In this document: positions 35,982 to 44,386 of the stretch, one piece after another
Layout: every line of letters begins with the position of its first letter
Position numbering within the stretch: the stretch's first letter is position 1
NCBI GenBank assembly: GCA_963699225.1
Contig: OY969423.1
Span: 248,001-312,000 of the forward strand
Length of the DNA: 64,000 bases
Direction: 5' to 3'
From: VRUE01 sp963699225
GTDB taxonomy: Bacteria > Actinomycetota > Thermoleophilia > Solirubrobacterales > 70-9
The notes under the pieces: generated by a model
Told to the model about the DNA's origin: nothing
The model's input: the letters and a program-made list of their open reading frames with translations, nothing else
The model's database searches: none
Translations under genes and position numbers: made by a program

Positions 35982-36626
35982 TTGAGCCGGGCACGCAAGT
36001 GGAAGCACGCGGTAGTGGCCGCCGGCTTGCTCGCGTTCGCAATCGCTGGATGCGGCGGCGGGGGCCACCCCAGGGGGACCGACCAAACCGCGACGACCAG
36101 CAATGGGGCTCCACCGGCAGCCTCCTCGCAGCGCTCTCGGGAGCAGGAGAAGACACGCCAAGCCCGGAGGAGGCGGCTGCGTGCGCGTCTACCTGTCTGC
36201 CCGGATTCCAAGCTGCTCGTTTGGGACGGGCGGGGTCGCTCGGGGGTCGGCCTTGGTCACGTCTACAAGCAGCTCGCGATCGCCAATCTCTCGGGGCATG
36301 CCTGCAAGGTCTCGGGAGTGCCCGAAGTTGTGGCGATCGATCTCGAGGGCCGCCGGATCGGCCCACCGGCCCGTGTCCAGCCGGACCTGAACCCCGCGGC
36401 CAGGAAGAATTCGCCGGCAATCGTCACCTTGTCGCGAAACGGCTCCGCGCGGTTCGAGCTGAGTTGGCTCTCGGCCTACGACTACTCTCCGAGCGCCTGT
36501 CACATCCAGATGGCGACCGGCTTTCGAGTCAAGTTGCCTGGGGCTCCCAACTCGCAGCGGGTGCCTTACCCGTTCGCAGGATGCTCCCAAGAAGTTCCGG
36601 GCCTCTCGGTCGGCCGCATCGAATGA
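35982..36626 (+). CDS. DUF4232-like lipoprotein
   Basis: About 214 aa from TTG 35982. LAFAIAGCGGGG is a clear lipobox. After a basic, low-complexity linker the domain has the DUF4232 layout: an early Cys (PVCPDSKL), GLGHVYKQLAIANLSGHACKVSGVPEV and two later Cys, giving two likely disulfides. Frames extending further upstream exist, but they overlap the flavoprotein gene. Exposed on the outer face of the membrane; function unknown. Confidence 0.7.
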   Translation: MSRARKWKHAVVAAGLLAFAIAGCGGGGHPRGTDQTATTSNGAPPAASSQRSREQEKTRQARRRRLRARLPVCPDSKLLVWDGRGRSGVGLGHVYKQLAIANLSGHACKVSGVPEVVAIDLEGRRIGPPARVQPDLNPAARKNSPAIVTLSRNGSARFELSWLSAYDYSPSACHIQMATGFRVKLPGAPNSQRVPYPFAGCSQEVPGLSVGRIE

Positions 36627-36707
36627 GTTTTTCGGTCACGATCTCAGTCGCTCAAGTAGTCGTCGCGAGGGAAATCCCTGACGGTCGGTATCCTCCTGAC
36701 CGCACCT

Positions 36708-36779
36708 TGCGCCCTGGTGTAATTGGCAACACGCCAGCCTCTGGAGCTGGATTTCGGGGTTCGAGTCCCTGGGGCGCAG
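36708..36779 (+). tRNA. tRNA-Gln (CTG)
   Basis: A 7-bp acceptor (TGCGCCC/GGGCGCA) with the U1-A72 pair typical of tRNA-Gln, a D stem GTGT/ACAC, an anticodon stem CCAGC/GCTGG with loop CTCTGGA giving anticodon CTG, and a T arm GGGGTTCGAGTCCCT. CCA is not encoded. Confidence 0.93.
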
Positions 36780-36854
36780 TCTCGTCTTGCCCACCTGCCA
36801 GTGGGCGGAAATCCCTGTAAAGAGCGTCTAGTCACTTTGCTACGTTCGCCACTC

Positions 36855-37574
36855 ATGAGCCCTCGTCGCACATGGATCCTCGCATTGCCCGTCGTGGCCC
36901 TGCTCATCGCTGGCTGTGGCGGCGGTGGTAGTAGCGACTCGAGCGAATCGACCGCTACGACCGTGGCGGCGCCGCAGGCACTGAGCAAAGCCGAGCTGAT
37001 CGAACAGGGCGACGCGATCTGCGCCGAGGTCAACGCCGCGGTTGGCTCGGTCGGCTCCAGCAGCACCGAAAACAGCAGCCCCGCCGGACAAGCCGCCGAC
37101 CTCTACAGCGGCATGGTCGCCAGCCTCAACAACCTCGGCACTCCGCAGGAAACCGACGGCTACACGGAATTTTCGAGCGCCGCCGAAGAACTCGCCAAAG
37201 CCGAGGACGAAGTCAAACTCGCCTCCGAGCGGGGGGAAACGGCCGGTCTCGAAACCGCCGAATCGAGTGCCTCCGAAGCGCTGACCTCGTTCCAGAACGC
37301 GGCCAGCGAATACGGCTTCACGGACTGCAGCGAAGGCCCGAGCGCGCCGGCGACATCCGGCCCGAGCTCCGAATCGGCCGAAGCCGAAACCGGCGAAGAA
37401 GCCGAAGCGATCGAACCCGAAGCCGTCGAACCCGAAGTAGAAGTCGAAGCCGCGCCCGAAGTTGCTCCCGAAACCGGTGGCGCCGGCGGCACGGCCGAAG
37501 GCGGTGGCACCGCGGGCGCCCCCGAAGGCGGCGGCTCCACCGGTGGCAGCTCCGGCGGCATCGGCCCCGGCTAA
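36855..37574 (+). CDS. Lipoprotein with acidic and Gly-rich tail
   Basis: 239 aa. MSPRRTWILALPVVALLIAGC is a lipoprotein signal. The helical middle (residues ~45-160) has SKAELIEQGDAICAEV, related to the lipoprotein at 32987, and one further Cys (FTDCSEG). The tail is a repetitive Glu/Ala/Pro stretch and then Gly/Ser/Thr. TACGTT ends 8 nt before the ATG, a leaderless arrangement. Its TAA overlaps the stop codon of the convergent ABC gene. Confidence 0.78.
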   Translation: MSPRRTWILALPVVALLIAGCGGGGSSDSSESTATTVAAPQALSKAELIEQGDAICAEVNAAVGSVGSSSTENSSPAGQAADLYSGMVASLNNLGTPQETDGYTEFSSAAEELAKAEDEVKLASERGETAGLETAESSASEALTSFQNAASEYGFTDCSEGPSAPATSGPSSESAEAETGEEAEAIEPEAVEPEVEVEAAPEVAPETGGAGGTAEGGGTAGAPEGGGSTGGSSGGIGPG

Positions 37575-39406
37575 GCCGCCGAGGACTCTTCCCAGGCTCC
37601 GTAGAGCCGCGAGTACGGGCCGCCGGCCTCGATCAGTTCGTCGTGCGTTCCCTCCTCGGCGATGCGGCCGTGTTCGAGCACGACGATCTTGCCGGCGCGG
37701 CGGATCGTCGAGAGGCGGTGGGCGATCACGATCGCGGTGCGGCCGGTGAGCAGCCGGCTGAGACCTTTCTCGATCGTTTTCTCGGTGCGCACGTCGACGT
37801 TGGAGGTCGCCTCGTCGAGGATCAGGATGCGCGGCTCGGCGAGCAGGGCGCGGGCGAAGGCGACGAGCTGGCGCTGGCCGGCCGAGAGCTGTACGCCGCG
37901 CTCGCCGACTTCGGTCTCGATCCCCTCCGGCAAGGCGGCGATGAACTCGGTCGCGCCGACCGCCGCGGCCGCGTCTTCGATCTCCTCCAGTGTCGCCTCG
38001 GGCCGGCCGAAGGCGATGTTCTCGCGCACGCTGCCGGAGAAGAGGAAGCCCTCCTGCGGCACGATCCCGAGCTGACGCCGCAGCGCCTGCTGCTGCACGC
38101 CGGTCAGGTCGTGGCCGTCGACGAGTACCTTGCCGTGCTGCGGGTCATAGAAGCGCGCGACCAGCTTGGCGAAGGTCGACTTGCCGGCGCCCGTGGTGCC
38201 GACCAGGGCCAGCGTCTGCCCCGGTGGCACGTGCAGGTCGATCTCGCGCATCGCCCACTCGACCCGCTCGCCGGCGGCCTCCTGCTCCAGCGCGTCGTCG
38301 GCGTAAGAAAAGGAGACCCCCTGCATCTCGATCTCCCCGCGCAGCGTGCCGGGATCGATCGCACCCTCGGCATCGACCATGTCGGGCGCGGTGTCGAGCA
38401 GGTCGAAGATCTTGTCCAGCGCCGCCATCCCCTGCTGATAGGTCGTGTAGAGCTGGGAGAGCTGCTGGATCGGTTCGAAGAAGACGGTCAGGTAGCCGAC
38501 GAAGGCGATGATCGTGCCGATCTGGATCGCGCCGTCGATCGACTGGGTGCCACCGTAGAGCAGGATCGCCGCGGTGCCGACCGAGGCCAGCAGTTCGACC
38601 CCCGGGAAGTAGGAGGCGTTGAGGAAGACCGTGCGCATGTTGGCCGCCCGGTTGGCCTCGTTCAGCTCGGTCATCGCGTCGACGTGGCGCGGCTCCTGAC
38701 CGAAGCTGCGCACCACCCGCACGCCGCTCAGGGTCTCCTGCAGGTAGCCGGTGATCGCGCCGATCCGCTCGCGCGTTTCGCGGTAGGCGCCGTGGGAGAC
38801 GATGCGGAAGACGATGCTGGCGGCGGCGATCAGCGGGAAGGTGATGAAGGTGACCAGGGCCAGCTTGACGTCGAGCACGAGCAGGATCACGACCACGCCG
38901 ACCAGGGTCAGCACGCTGGAGAACATCGTCACGACACCGTCGGTGACGAGCTGGTTGAGCGCCTCGATGTCGTTGGTCATGCGGCTGATCAGCACCCCCG
39001 GGCTGCGCTTGGTGAAGAAGCCGATCGACATCGTCTGCAGGTGCGAGAAGACCCGCTCGCGCAGGTCCTGCAGCGCCCGCGTGCCGACCCAGCCGACCAG
39101 GTAGGTCTGCACGTAGGTCGAGGCGGCGTAGAGCGTGGCGACGACGACGAAGGCGGCGACGATCCAGTCGAGGGCGGAGACGTCGCCGGTAACGATGCCG
39201 TTGTCGACCGCCTGGCCGGCGAGGTAGGGGGGAGCAAGGCCGGCACCGGTCGCCACCAGCAGGGCAACGAACATCAGCGCAACCTTGCCGCGGTAAGGCC
39301 GCAGTAGGCCGATCATCCAGCGCACCTTGCGAGCGCGCTGGTCCTGGCCGCGCAGCAGTCGCAAAACGTCCCGGAAGAGCAACCAAATGTTTTGGAGCCG
39401 ACTCAC
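37571..39406 (-). CDS. ABC exporter half-transporter, catalytic-site partner
   Basis: 611 aa: a six-helix type IV exporter domain (residues ~35-335) and a nucleotide-binding domain with Walker A GTTGAGKST, signature LSAGQ (not LSGGQ), Walker B ILILDEATSNVD with the catalytic Glu, and IAHRLST. It starts within the stop codon of the upstream ABC gene (4-nt overlap). The altered signature and the partner's altered Walker B would together form one degenerate ATP site, as in heterodimeric exporters of the TM287/288 and BmrCD kind. Substrate unknown. Confidence 0.9.
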   Translation of the reverse strand: MSRLQNIWLLFRDVLRLLRGQDQRARKVRWMIGLLRPYRGKVALMFVALLVATGAGLAPPYLAGQAVDNGIVTGDVSALDWIVAAFVVVATLYAASTYVQTYLVGWVGTRALQDLRERVFSHLQTMSIGFFTKRSPGVLISRMTNDIEALNQLVTDGVVTMFSSVLTLVGVVVILLVLDVKLALVTFITFPLIAAASIVFRIVSHGAYRETRERIGAITGYLQETLSGVRVVRSFGQEPRHVDAMTELNEANRAANMRTVFLNASYFPGVELLASVGTAAILLYGGTQSIDGAIQIGTIIAFVGYLTVFFEPIQQLSQLYTTYQQGMAALDKIFDLLDTAPDMVDAEGAIDPGTLRGEIEMQGVSFSYADDALEQEAAGERVEWAMREIDLHVPPGQTLALVGTTGAGKSTFAKLVARFYDPQHGKVLVDGHDLTGVQQQALRRQLGIVPQEGFLFSGSVRENIAFGRPEATLEEIEDAAAAVGATEFIAALPEGIETEVGERGVQLSAGQRQLVAFARALLAEPRILILDEATSNVDVRTEKTIEKGLSRLLTGRTAIVIAHRLSTIRRAGKIVVLEHGRIAEEGTHDELIEAGGPYSRLYGAWEESSAA

Positions 39407-41220
39407 AGCCGCGCCACCTCCTCGCGCTGCTCGAGGTCGTGCTGGAGGAAGACCGAGTCGGCGAGCCCGTGCTCGGCGATCTCGCGGTAGAAGCTGCAGC
39501 CTTCGAGCAGTTCGGCGTGGGTGCCGCGGTCGACGATGCGGCCGCCGTCCATCACGATCACCTCGTCGGCCAGCGAGACGGTGGAGAGGCGGTGGGCGAT
39601 GATGAAGGTCGTCCGTCCCTCCATCACCTCGCGCAGGCCGGACTTGATCGCCCCCTCGGTGGTCGCGTCCACCGACGATGTCGCGTCGTCGAGGATCAGG
39701 ATGCGGGGGTCGGCCAGCAGCGCCCGCGCGATCGCCACCCGCTGGCGCTGCCCGCCCGAGAGGGTCAGCCCGCGCTCGCCGACGACGGTGTCGTAGCCGC
39801 CCGGCAGTTCCTCGATGAAGCCGGCTGCCTGGGCCCGGCGCGCCGCCGCTTCGATCTCCTCGCGCGGTGCGTCGGAGCGCGGGTAGGCGATGTTCTCGGC
39901 GACGCTGGCGCTGAAGAGGAAGCTCTCGTCGCTGACGAAGGCGATCTCCCGCCGCAGCGACTCGACCTCGACCGAGCGCACATCGGAGCCGTCGATCAAG
40001 ACCGAGCCCTCGCTCGGGTCGTAGAGGCGGGCGATCAGGGCGACGAGGCTGGTCTTGCCGGACCCCGAAGGTCCGACCAGCGCCACCGTGCTCCCCGCGG
40101 CGACCTCGAAGTCGATCTCGCTCAGCGCATCCGACTTTGACCCACTTCCAGTGTGGTCAAGATCGGATGCGTTGCTGGCCCGCGCCCCCTCATAGCGCAG
40201 CGTCACACCCTCCATTCGCACGCTGCCACCGCCCACCGGCAGCGGTGGCGCCCCCGGCGGACTCTCGATCTCCGGCTCGCGGTCGAGGATCTCGAAAAGG
40301 CGGTTGCCGGAGGCGACGGCCCGCTGCGCCATTCCCATCGCCACGCCGAGCATCCGCATCGGCCCGGCGAGGATCACCAGGTAGGTGTAGAAGGCGGTGA
40401 AGTCGCCGAGGCTGAGCGTGCCGTTGATCACCTCGCGGCCACCGACCAGCAGCACCAGGGCGATCCCGATCTGCGGCAGCAGCCCGATCAGCGGCGAGAA
40501 GAAGGCCTGCAGCTTGGTCGAGTAGATGCTCTGGTCGAAGACCCGCGAGACCGAGCGCTGGAAGCGGTGCAGCTGGTATTCCTCGCGGGCGAAGGCCTTG
40601 ACGATGCGGATCCCGGAGATGTTCTCCTCGGCCTCCGCGGTCAGCTCGGCGATTCGCTGCTGCACCTCCTGCTGCGCCGGCCGCGAGACCCGGTTGTAGC
40701 GCGAGGCGGTGAAGACGATCAGCGGCGCCGGGATCAGCGCGATCAGCGCCAGCACCGGGTTGATCGCGACCATCACGATCGTGACCAGGGTGATCGTCAG
40801 CAGGTTCTGGGTGATGAAGATCAGCCCGTAGCCGAGGAAGAAGCGGATTGCCTGCAGGTCGACGGTCGCCCGCGACATCAGCTGCCCGGTCTGCTGGCCG
40901 TCGAAGAAGCCGAGCTCGAGCCGCTGCAGATGGGCGTAGAAGAGCTGGCGCAGGTCGAATTCGACCGCCAGCGAGACCCGGCCCGCGACCAGGCGCCGCA
41001 CCACGGTCAGTCCCAGGCGCAGGATCCCGGCCCCGACGATCGCCAGCGCCAGCGGCAGCAGGTCGGGCTTGTCGCCGTCCTGGATCGCGTTGACGGCGCG
41101 CCCGATCAGCCACGGAATCAGCACCGTCATCCCCATCGCCGCCCAAGCAAATGCCAGGGATCCCCAGAGCTGGCGGCGGTAGGGCCGCAAAAACCCCATC
41201 AAACGACGGTAAGTACGCAC
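39403..41220 (-). CDS. ABC exporter half-transporter, degenerate-site partner
   Basis: 605 aa, first gene of the pair. Membrane domain (residues ~20-310), then Walker A GPSGSGKTS, canonical signature LSGGQ, and Walker B ILILDDATSSVD, in which Asp replaces the catalytic Glu; the switch His (IAHRLST) is kept. Asp at this place is the hallmark of the non-hydrolysing site in heterodimeric exporters. An insertion before Walker A (residues ~350-365) is unusual. Likely exports lipids or drugs. Confidence 0.9.
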   Translation of the reverse strand: MRTYRRLMGFLRPYRRQLWGSLAFAWAAMGMTVLIPWLIGRAVNAIQDGDKPDLLPLALAIVGAGILRLGLTVVRRLVAGRVSLAVEFDLRQLFYAHLQRLELGFFDGQQTGQLMSRATVDLQAIRFFLGYGLIFITQNLLTITLVTIVMVAINPVLALIALIPAPLIVFTASRYNRVSRPAQQEVQQRIAELTAEAEENISGIRIVKAFAREEYQLHRFQRSVSRVFDQSIYSTKLQAFFSPLIGLLPQIGIALVLLVGGREVINGTLSLGDFTAFYTYLVILAGPMRMLGVAMGMAQRAVASGNRLFEILDREPEIESPPGAPPLPVGGGSVRMEGVTLRYEGARASNASDLDHTGSGSKSDALSEIDFEVAAGSTVALVGPSGSGKTSLVALIARLYDPSEGSVLIDGSDVRSVEVESLRREIAFVSDESFLFSASVAENIAYPRSDAPREEIEAAARRAQAAGFIEELPGGYDTVVGERGLTLSGGQRQRVAIARALLADPRILILDDATSSVDATTEGAIKSGLREVMEGRTTFIIAHRLSTVSLADEVIVMDGGRIVDRGTHAELLEGCSFYREIAEHGLADSVFLQHDLEQREEVARL

Positions 41221-41252
41221 GTCACTCCACTATACAAAGTGAAGTATTGGAC

Positions 41253-41888
41253 TCAGTCGAAGGCGGCGGCCTTGGCGCTTGGCACCTTGCCGTTGATGCA
41301 CTTGGGGCCGTGGCCGGGCTTCGGCAGGATTTGGAAGTTGGTCACCGCGTGGAATGGCGTGGTCGAGCCGTCGTTCTGGGCCAGCGTGATCACCAGGCGG
41401 TAGAAGCCGGGGGGGAGGGCGTGGTAGTAGATCTCCGGGCGCGTCGCCGGCGAGTAGCTGCCGGCCGAGTCGATCCGTTCGGCGAGGACGCCGTTGGGGC
41501 CGGAGAACTCGGCGTAGTCGAAGGAGCGCCCGATCAAGCGGCCGTTGCCGAAGGGGCTGTTGATCGCCCGTTCGAGCTTGGCCGGGTAGACGCAGTCGGG
41601 GACGCGGTTGAGGGAGAAGCGGATGTGGCCCTCGTGCAGCTGTGGTTCGCCGCCGAAGTGGAGCGGTGCCAGCTGGAAGTTGCGGATTTTGACCTTGACC
41701 ACGACCGAGTGGCTTTTTTGCCGCGCGCCGCTGCGGGGTGAGATCACGCTCACCGTCGGCTCGCCGGGGATTTCGGGCAACGCCGCCTGGGCTGGGGCAC
41801 TTTCCCTGCCGCCGCCCAGCGCCAGCACGGCAGCGACGACCGCCGCGGCAACGGCGAGGACGATGAGAGCGGCGCTTCGCGTCTTCAC
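41253..41888 (-). CDS. Membrane-anchored secreted protein
   Basis: 211 aa from GTG 41888; longer frames would overlap the divergent GH92 gene. One N-terminal helix (AALIVLAVAAAVVAAVLAL) anchors a beta-rich extracellular domain with two Cys (PDCVYP, PKCING). The phrases VSVISPRSGA and LPPGFYRLVITLAQNDGS resemble Ig-like or copper-resistance-type extracellular folds, but I cannot name the family. 41 bp separate it from the divergent GH92 start, so promoters must overlap. Confidence 0.7.
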   Translation of the reverse strand: MKTRSAALIVLAVAAAVVAAVLALGGGRESAPAQAALPEIPGEPTVSVISPRSGARQKSHSVVVKVKIRNFQLAPLHFGGEPQLHEGHIRFSLNRVPDCVYPAKLERAINSPFGNGRLIGRSFDYAEFSGPNGVLAERIDSAGSYSPATRPEIYYHALPPGFYRLVITLAQNDGSTTPFHAVTNFQILPKPGHGPKCINGKVPSAKAAAFD

Positions 41889-41929
41889 GATTGGCGGGAA
41901 CCTTAAGCGAGCGCCGTAACGTAGAGCGC

Positions 41930-44386
41930 TTGCTCGCACGTGCAGGGACCCTCATCGCCGCGGCGCTCGCCTCGCTCGCGCTCATAGCCCCAACCGCCGC
42001 GGCCGCCGGCCTGGCCGACCACGTCCACGTCTTCGCCGGCACCAGGCCCGGTCACGACACCTTTGGCGGTGGCCACAACTTCCCCGGCGCGGCCGCGCCC
42101 TTCGGCATGGTCCAGTGGAGCCCCGACACGACCCCGGCCGACCGCAACGGACGCGCTGGCTATGACTACCGCGACTCCCACGTCAGGGGCTTCAGCCTCA
42201 CCCACCTCTCCGGCGCCGGTTGCTCGCTCTACGGCGACTTTCCCTTCATGCCCACCACCGAGCCGATCGACGCCTCGCCCGCCGCCGAAGGCTCCTCGCT
42301 CGACGGCCAGTTCCAGCCGGGCTTCTCGCACGCCCAGGAGAGCGGCCGGCCGGGCTACTACTCGGTCCGCCTCAACCCTGTCCGCGGCGGCGCGATCGAG
42401 ACCGAGCTGACCGCGACCACCCGCACCGGCATGGCGCGCTTCACCTTCCCCCGCAATCCGCACGCCAGCGTCTTGATCGACGCCGGCGGCAGCGCCCAGC
42501 CCGACGACTTCGCCGCGGTCAACATCGACCCGGCTAATCGCGAGATCGACGGCACCGCCTCCAGCGGCCTCTTCTGCGGCCAGCGGCCGCGCTACCGGGT
42601 CTACATCGCCGCCGTCTTCAACCGTGGCTTCAACGCCTACGGGACCTGGGAAGAAAACAAACTGAACGCCGGCGGGACGACGGCCAGCGACAGCCAGGCG
42701 CCCCCGTCCAACCCCAAGGCCAGCGCCGACGCCGGCGCTTACGCCAGCTTCGACACCCGCCACAACCGCACTGTCACCGCTCGCGTCGGTGTCTCCTTCG
42801 TCAGCGTTGAAGATGCCCGCGCCAACCTCGCCGCCGAAAATCCCGGCCACGGCTTCGGCGCGGTCGCCCGCAAAACCGAGCGACGCTGGAACAGCTGGTT
42901 GGGCCGGATCCGCGTTCGCGGCGGCCCGCCCCGCCTGCGCGACACCTTCTACACGGCGCTCTACCACGTCGGCTTGGCCCCTCGCACCTTCAGCGACGTC
43001 GGCGGCTCTTACATCGGCATGGACGGCCTCCTGCACCGGGCCGAAGGCCGCACCCAGTACGCCGACTTCTCCGGCTGGGACACCTACCGCACGCAGATCC
43101 AGCTGCTCTCGATCCTCGCCCCCAAGCGGGCGAGCGAGATGGTGCGCTCGCTGCTCGCCGACGCGGCTGAGAGCGGTTGCCTGCCGCGCTGGCCCTACGC
43201 CAATGGCCAGAGCATGACCATGGTCGGGGACTCGGCCGATCCGCTGATCGCCTCCGCGGCGGCCTTCGGCGCCACCGCCTTCGACCGCGGAGCCGCCCTT
43301 GCCGCGATGCTGCGCGGCGCCGACGGCGAATGCCGCAGCGCCAATGGCGAATACCTCGAGCGCCAGGGCCTGGCGCCGTACCTCGCTCATGGCTACGTGC
43401 CCTTCGACCTCGACACCAACGTCCGCAACGCCAACTCGATCTACGGCAGCCCCGACGATGTCTGGGGCTCGGCAGCGACCTCGCTCGAGTACACGGTCGA
43501 CGATTTCGCCATCGCCCAGTTCGCGGCGCGCGCGCTCGGCGATAGCGGTACGTACCAGCGCTTTATGCAGCGTTCAGGCAACTGGCGCAAGCTCTTCGAC
43601 CGCCACAGCAAGATGATCGAGCCGCGTTACGAAAACGGTGCTTTTCCAGCCAATTACGACAACCTCGGCGGTGGCGGGTTCGTCGAGGGGGACTCTGCCC
43701 AGTACAGCTGGGCGGTGCCGCACGATCCGACCGGCCTTTTCCACGCGATGGGCGGCAGGGCGAAGGCCGCTGATCGCCTCGGCCGCTTCCTGCGCAAGCT
43801 CAACGCCGGCCCCGGTGGCACCCACGCCGACCACGCCCTGCTCGGCAACGAGCCGACCCTGCAGGTGCCCTGGCTTTACGACTGGCTGCGCATGCCCTAC
43901 GGCACCCAGGCCGCGGTCCGCCGCGGCCTGCGCCTCTACAGCCCCTCGCCCTCGGGCTATCCCGGCAACGACGACCTCGGCACGCTCTCGTCCTGGTACG
44001 TCTTCGGCGCGCTCGGGCTCTACCCCGAGGTACCCGGTGTCGGCCTGCTGGCGATCGGCAGCCCGCTGTTCGGACACGCCTCGGTCGCCCTGGTGCATGG
44101 TCGCCGACTGACGATCTCCGCCTCAGCGCGGGAAGTACAGGGGACGGGGAAGAAAAAGCACACCATCGCCCTCAGCCCAAGCAGTGCTCCTTATATCGAC
44201 GGTCTCAGTGTCAATGGCCACCCTGCGAGTAAACCCTGGACCACCTGGTGCGCGCTCTCCCGCGGCGCGAATCTGACCTTTGACCTCGCTCCCCGTCCGA
44301 ACCGCAAGTGGGGCAGCTCCGCCGCCGCAACGCCGCCCTCCTTTGGCCCGGGCCGCGCAATGCCGAAAGACGCCTGCACGCCTTGA
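41930..44386 (+). CDS. GH92 alpha-mannosidase, secreted
   Basis: 818 aa from TTG 41930. TAACGT (41917-41922) ends 7 nt before this TTG, matching the leaderless pattern elsewhere, and the signal peptide (cleavage near AAA/G) then starts at residue 1; the alternative TTG 41891 nearly abuts the divergent gene. GH92 hallmarks: an N-terminal beta-sandwich with GGGHNFPGAAAPFGMVQWSPDT and LTHLSGAGC, then an (alpha/alpha)6 domain with SGWDTYRTQ, GNEPTLQVPWLYDW and YPGNDDLGTLSSWYVF. These Ca2+-dependent enzymes trim alpha-linked mannose. The glycosyltransferase gene overlaps its stop. Confidence 0.9.
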   Translation: MLARAGTLIAAALASLALIAPTAAAAGLADHVHVFAGTRPGHDTFGGGHNFPGAAAPFGMVQWSPDTTPADRNGRAGYDYRDSHVRGFSLTHLSGAGCSLYGDFPFMPTTEPIDASPAAEGSSLDGQFQPGFSHAQESGRPGYYSVRLNPVRGGAIETELTATTRTGMARFTFPRNPHASVLIDAGGSAQPDDFAAVNIDPANREIDGTASSGLFCGQRPRYRVYIAAVFNRGFNAYGTWEENKLNAGGTTASDSQAPPSNPKASADAGAYASFDTRHNRTVTARVGVSFVSVEDARANLAAENPGHGFGAVARKTERRWNSWLGRIRVRGGPPRLRDTFYTALYHVGLAPRTFSDVGGSYIGMDGLLHRAEGRTQYADFSGWDTYRTQIQLLSILAPKRASEMVRSLLADAAESGCLPRWPYANGQSMTMVGDSADPLIASAAAFGATAFDRGAALAAMLRGADGECRSANGEYLERQGLAPYLAHGYVPFDLDTNVRNANSIYGSPDDVWGSAATSLEYTVDDFAIAQFAARALGDSGTYQRFMQRSGNWRKLFDRHSKMIEPRYENGAFPANYDNLGGGGFVEGDSAQYSWAVPHDPTGLFHAMGGRAKAADRLGRFLRKLNAGPGGTHADHALLGNEPTLQVPWLYDWLRMPYGTQAAVRRGLRLYSPSPSGYPGNDDLGTLSSWYVFGALGLYPEVPGVGLLAIGSPLFGHASVALVHGRRLTISASAREVQGTGKKKHTIALSPSSAPYIDGLSVNGHPASKPWTTWCALSRGANLTFDLAPRPNRKWGSSAAATPPSFGPGRAMPKDACTP

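Noticed and set aside
36708..36779. tRNA-Gln as an integration (att) site
   Set aside because: No integrase and no repeat of the tRNA 3' end was found in the window.
37643..39307. 554-codon plus-strand frame
   Set aside because: Lies wholly opposite the ABC exporter gene, which has all expected motifs; its His/Asp/Arg-rich translation is an antisense artefact.
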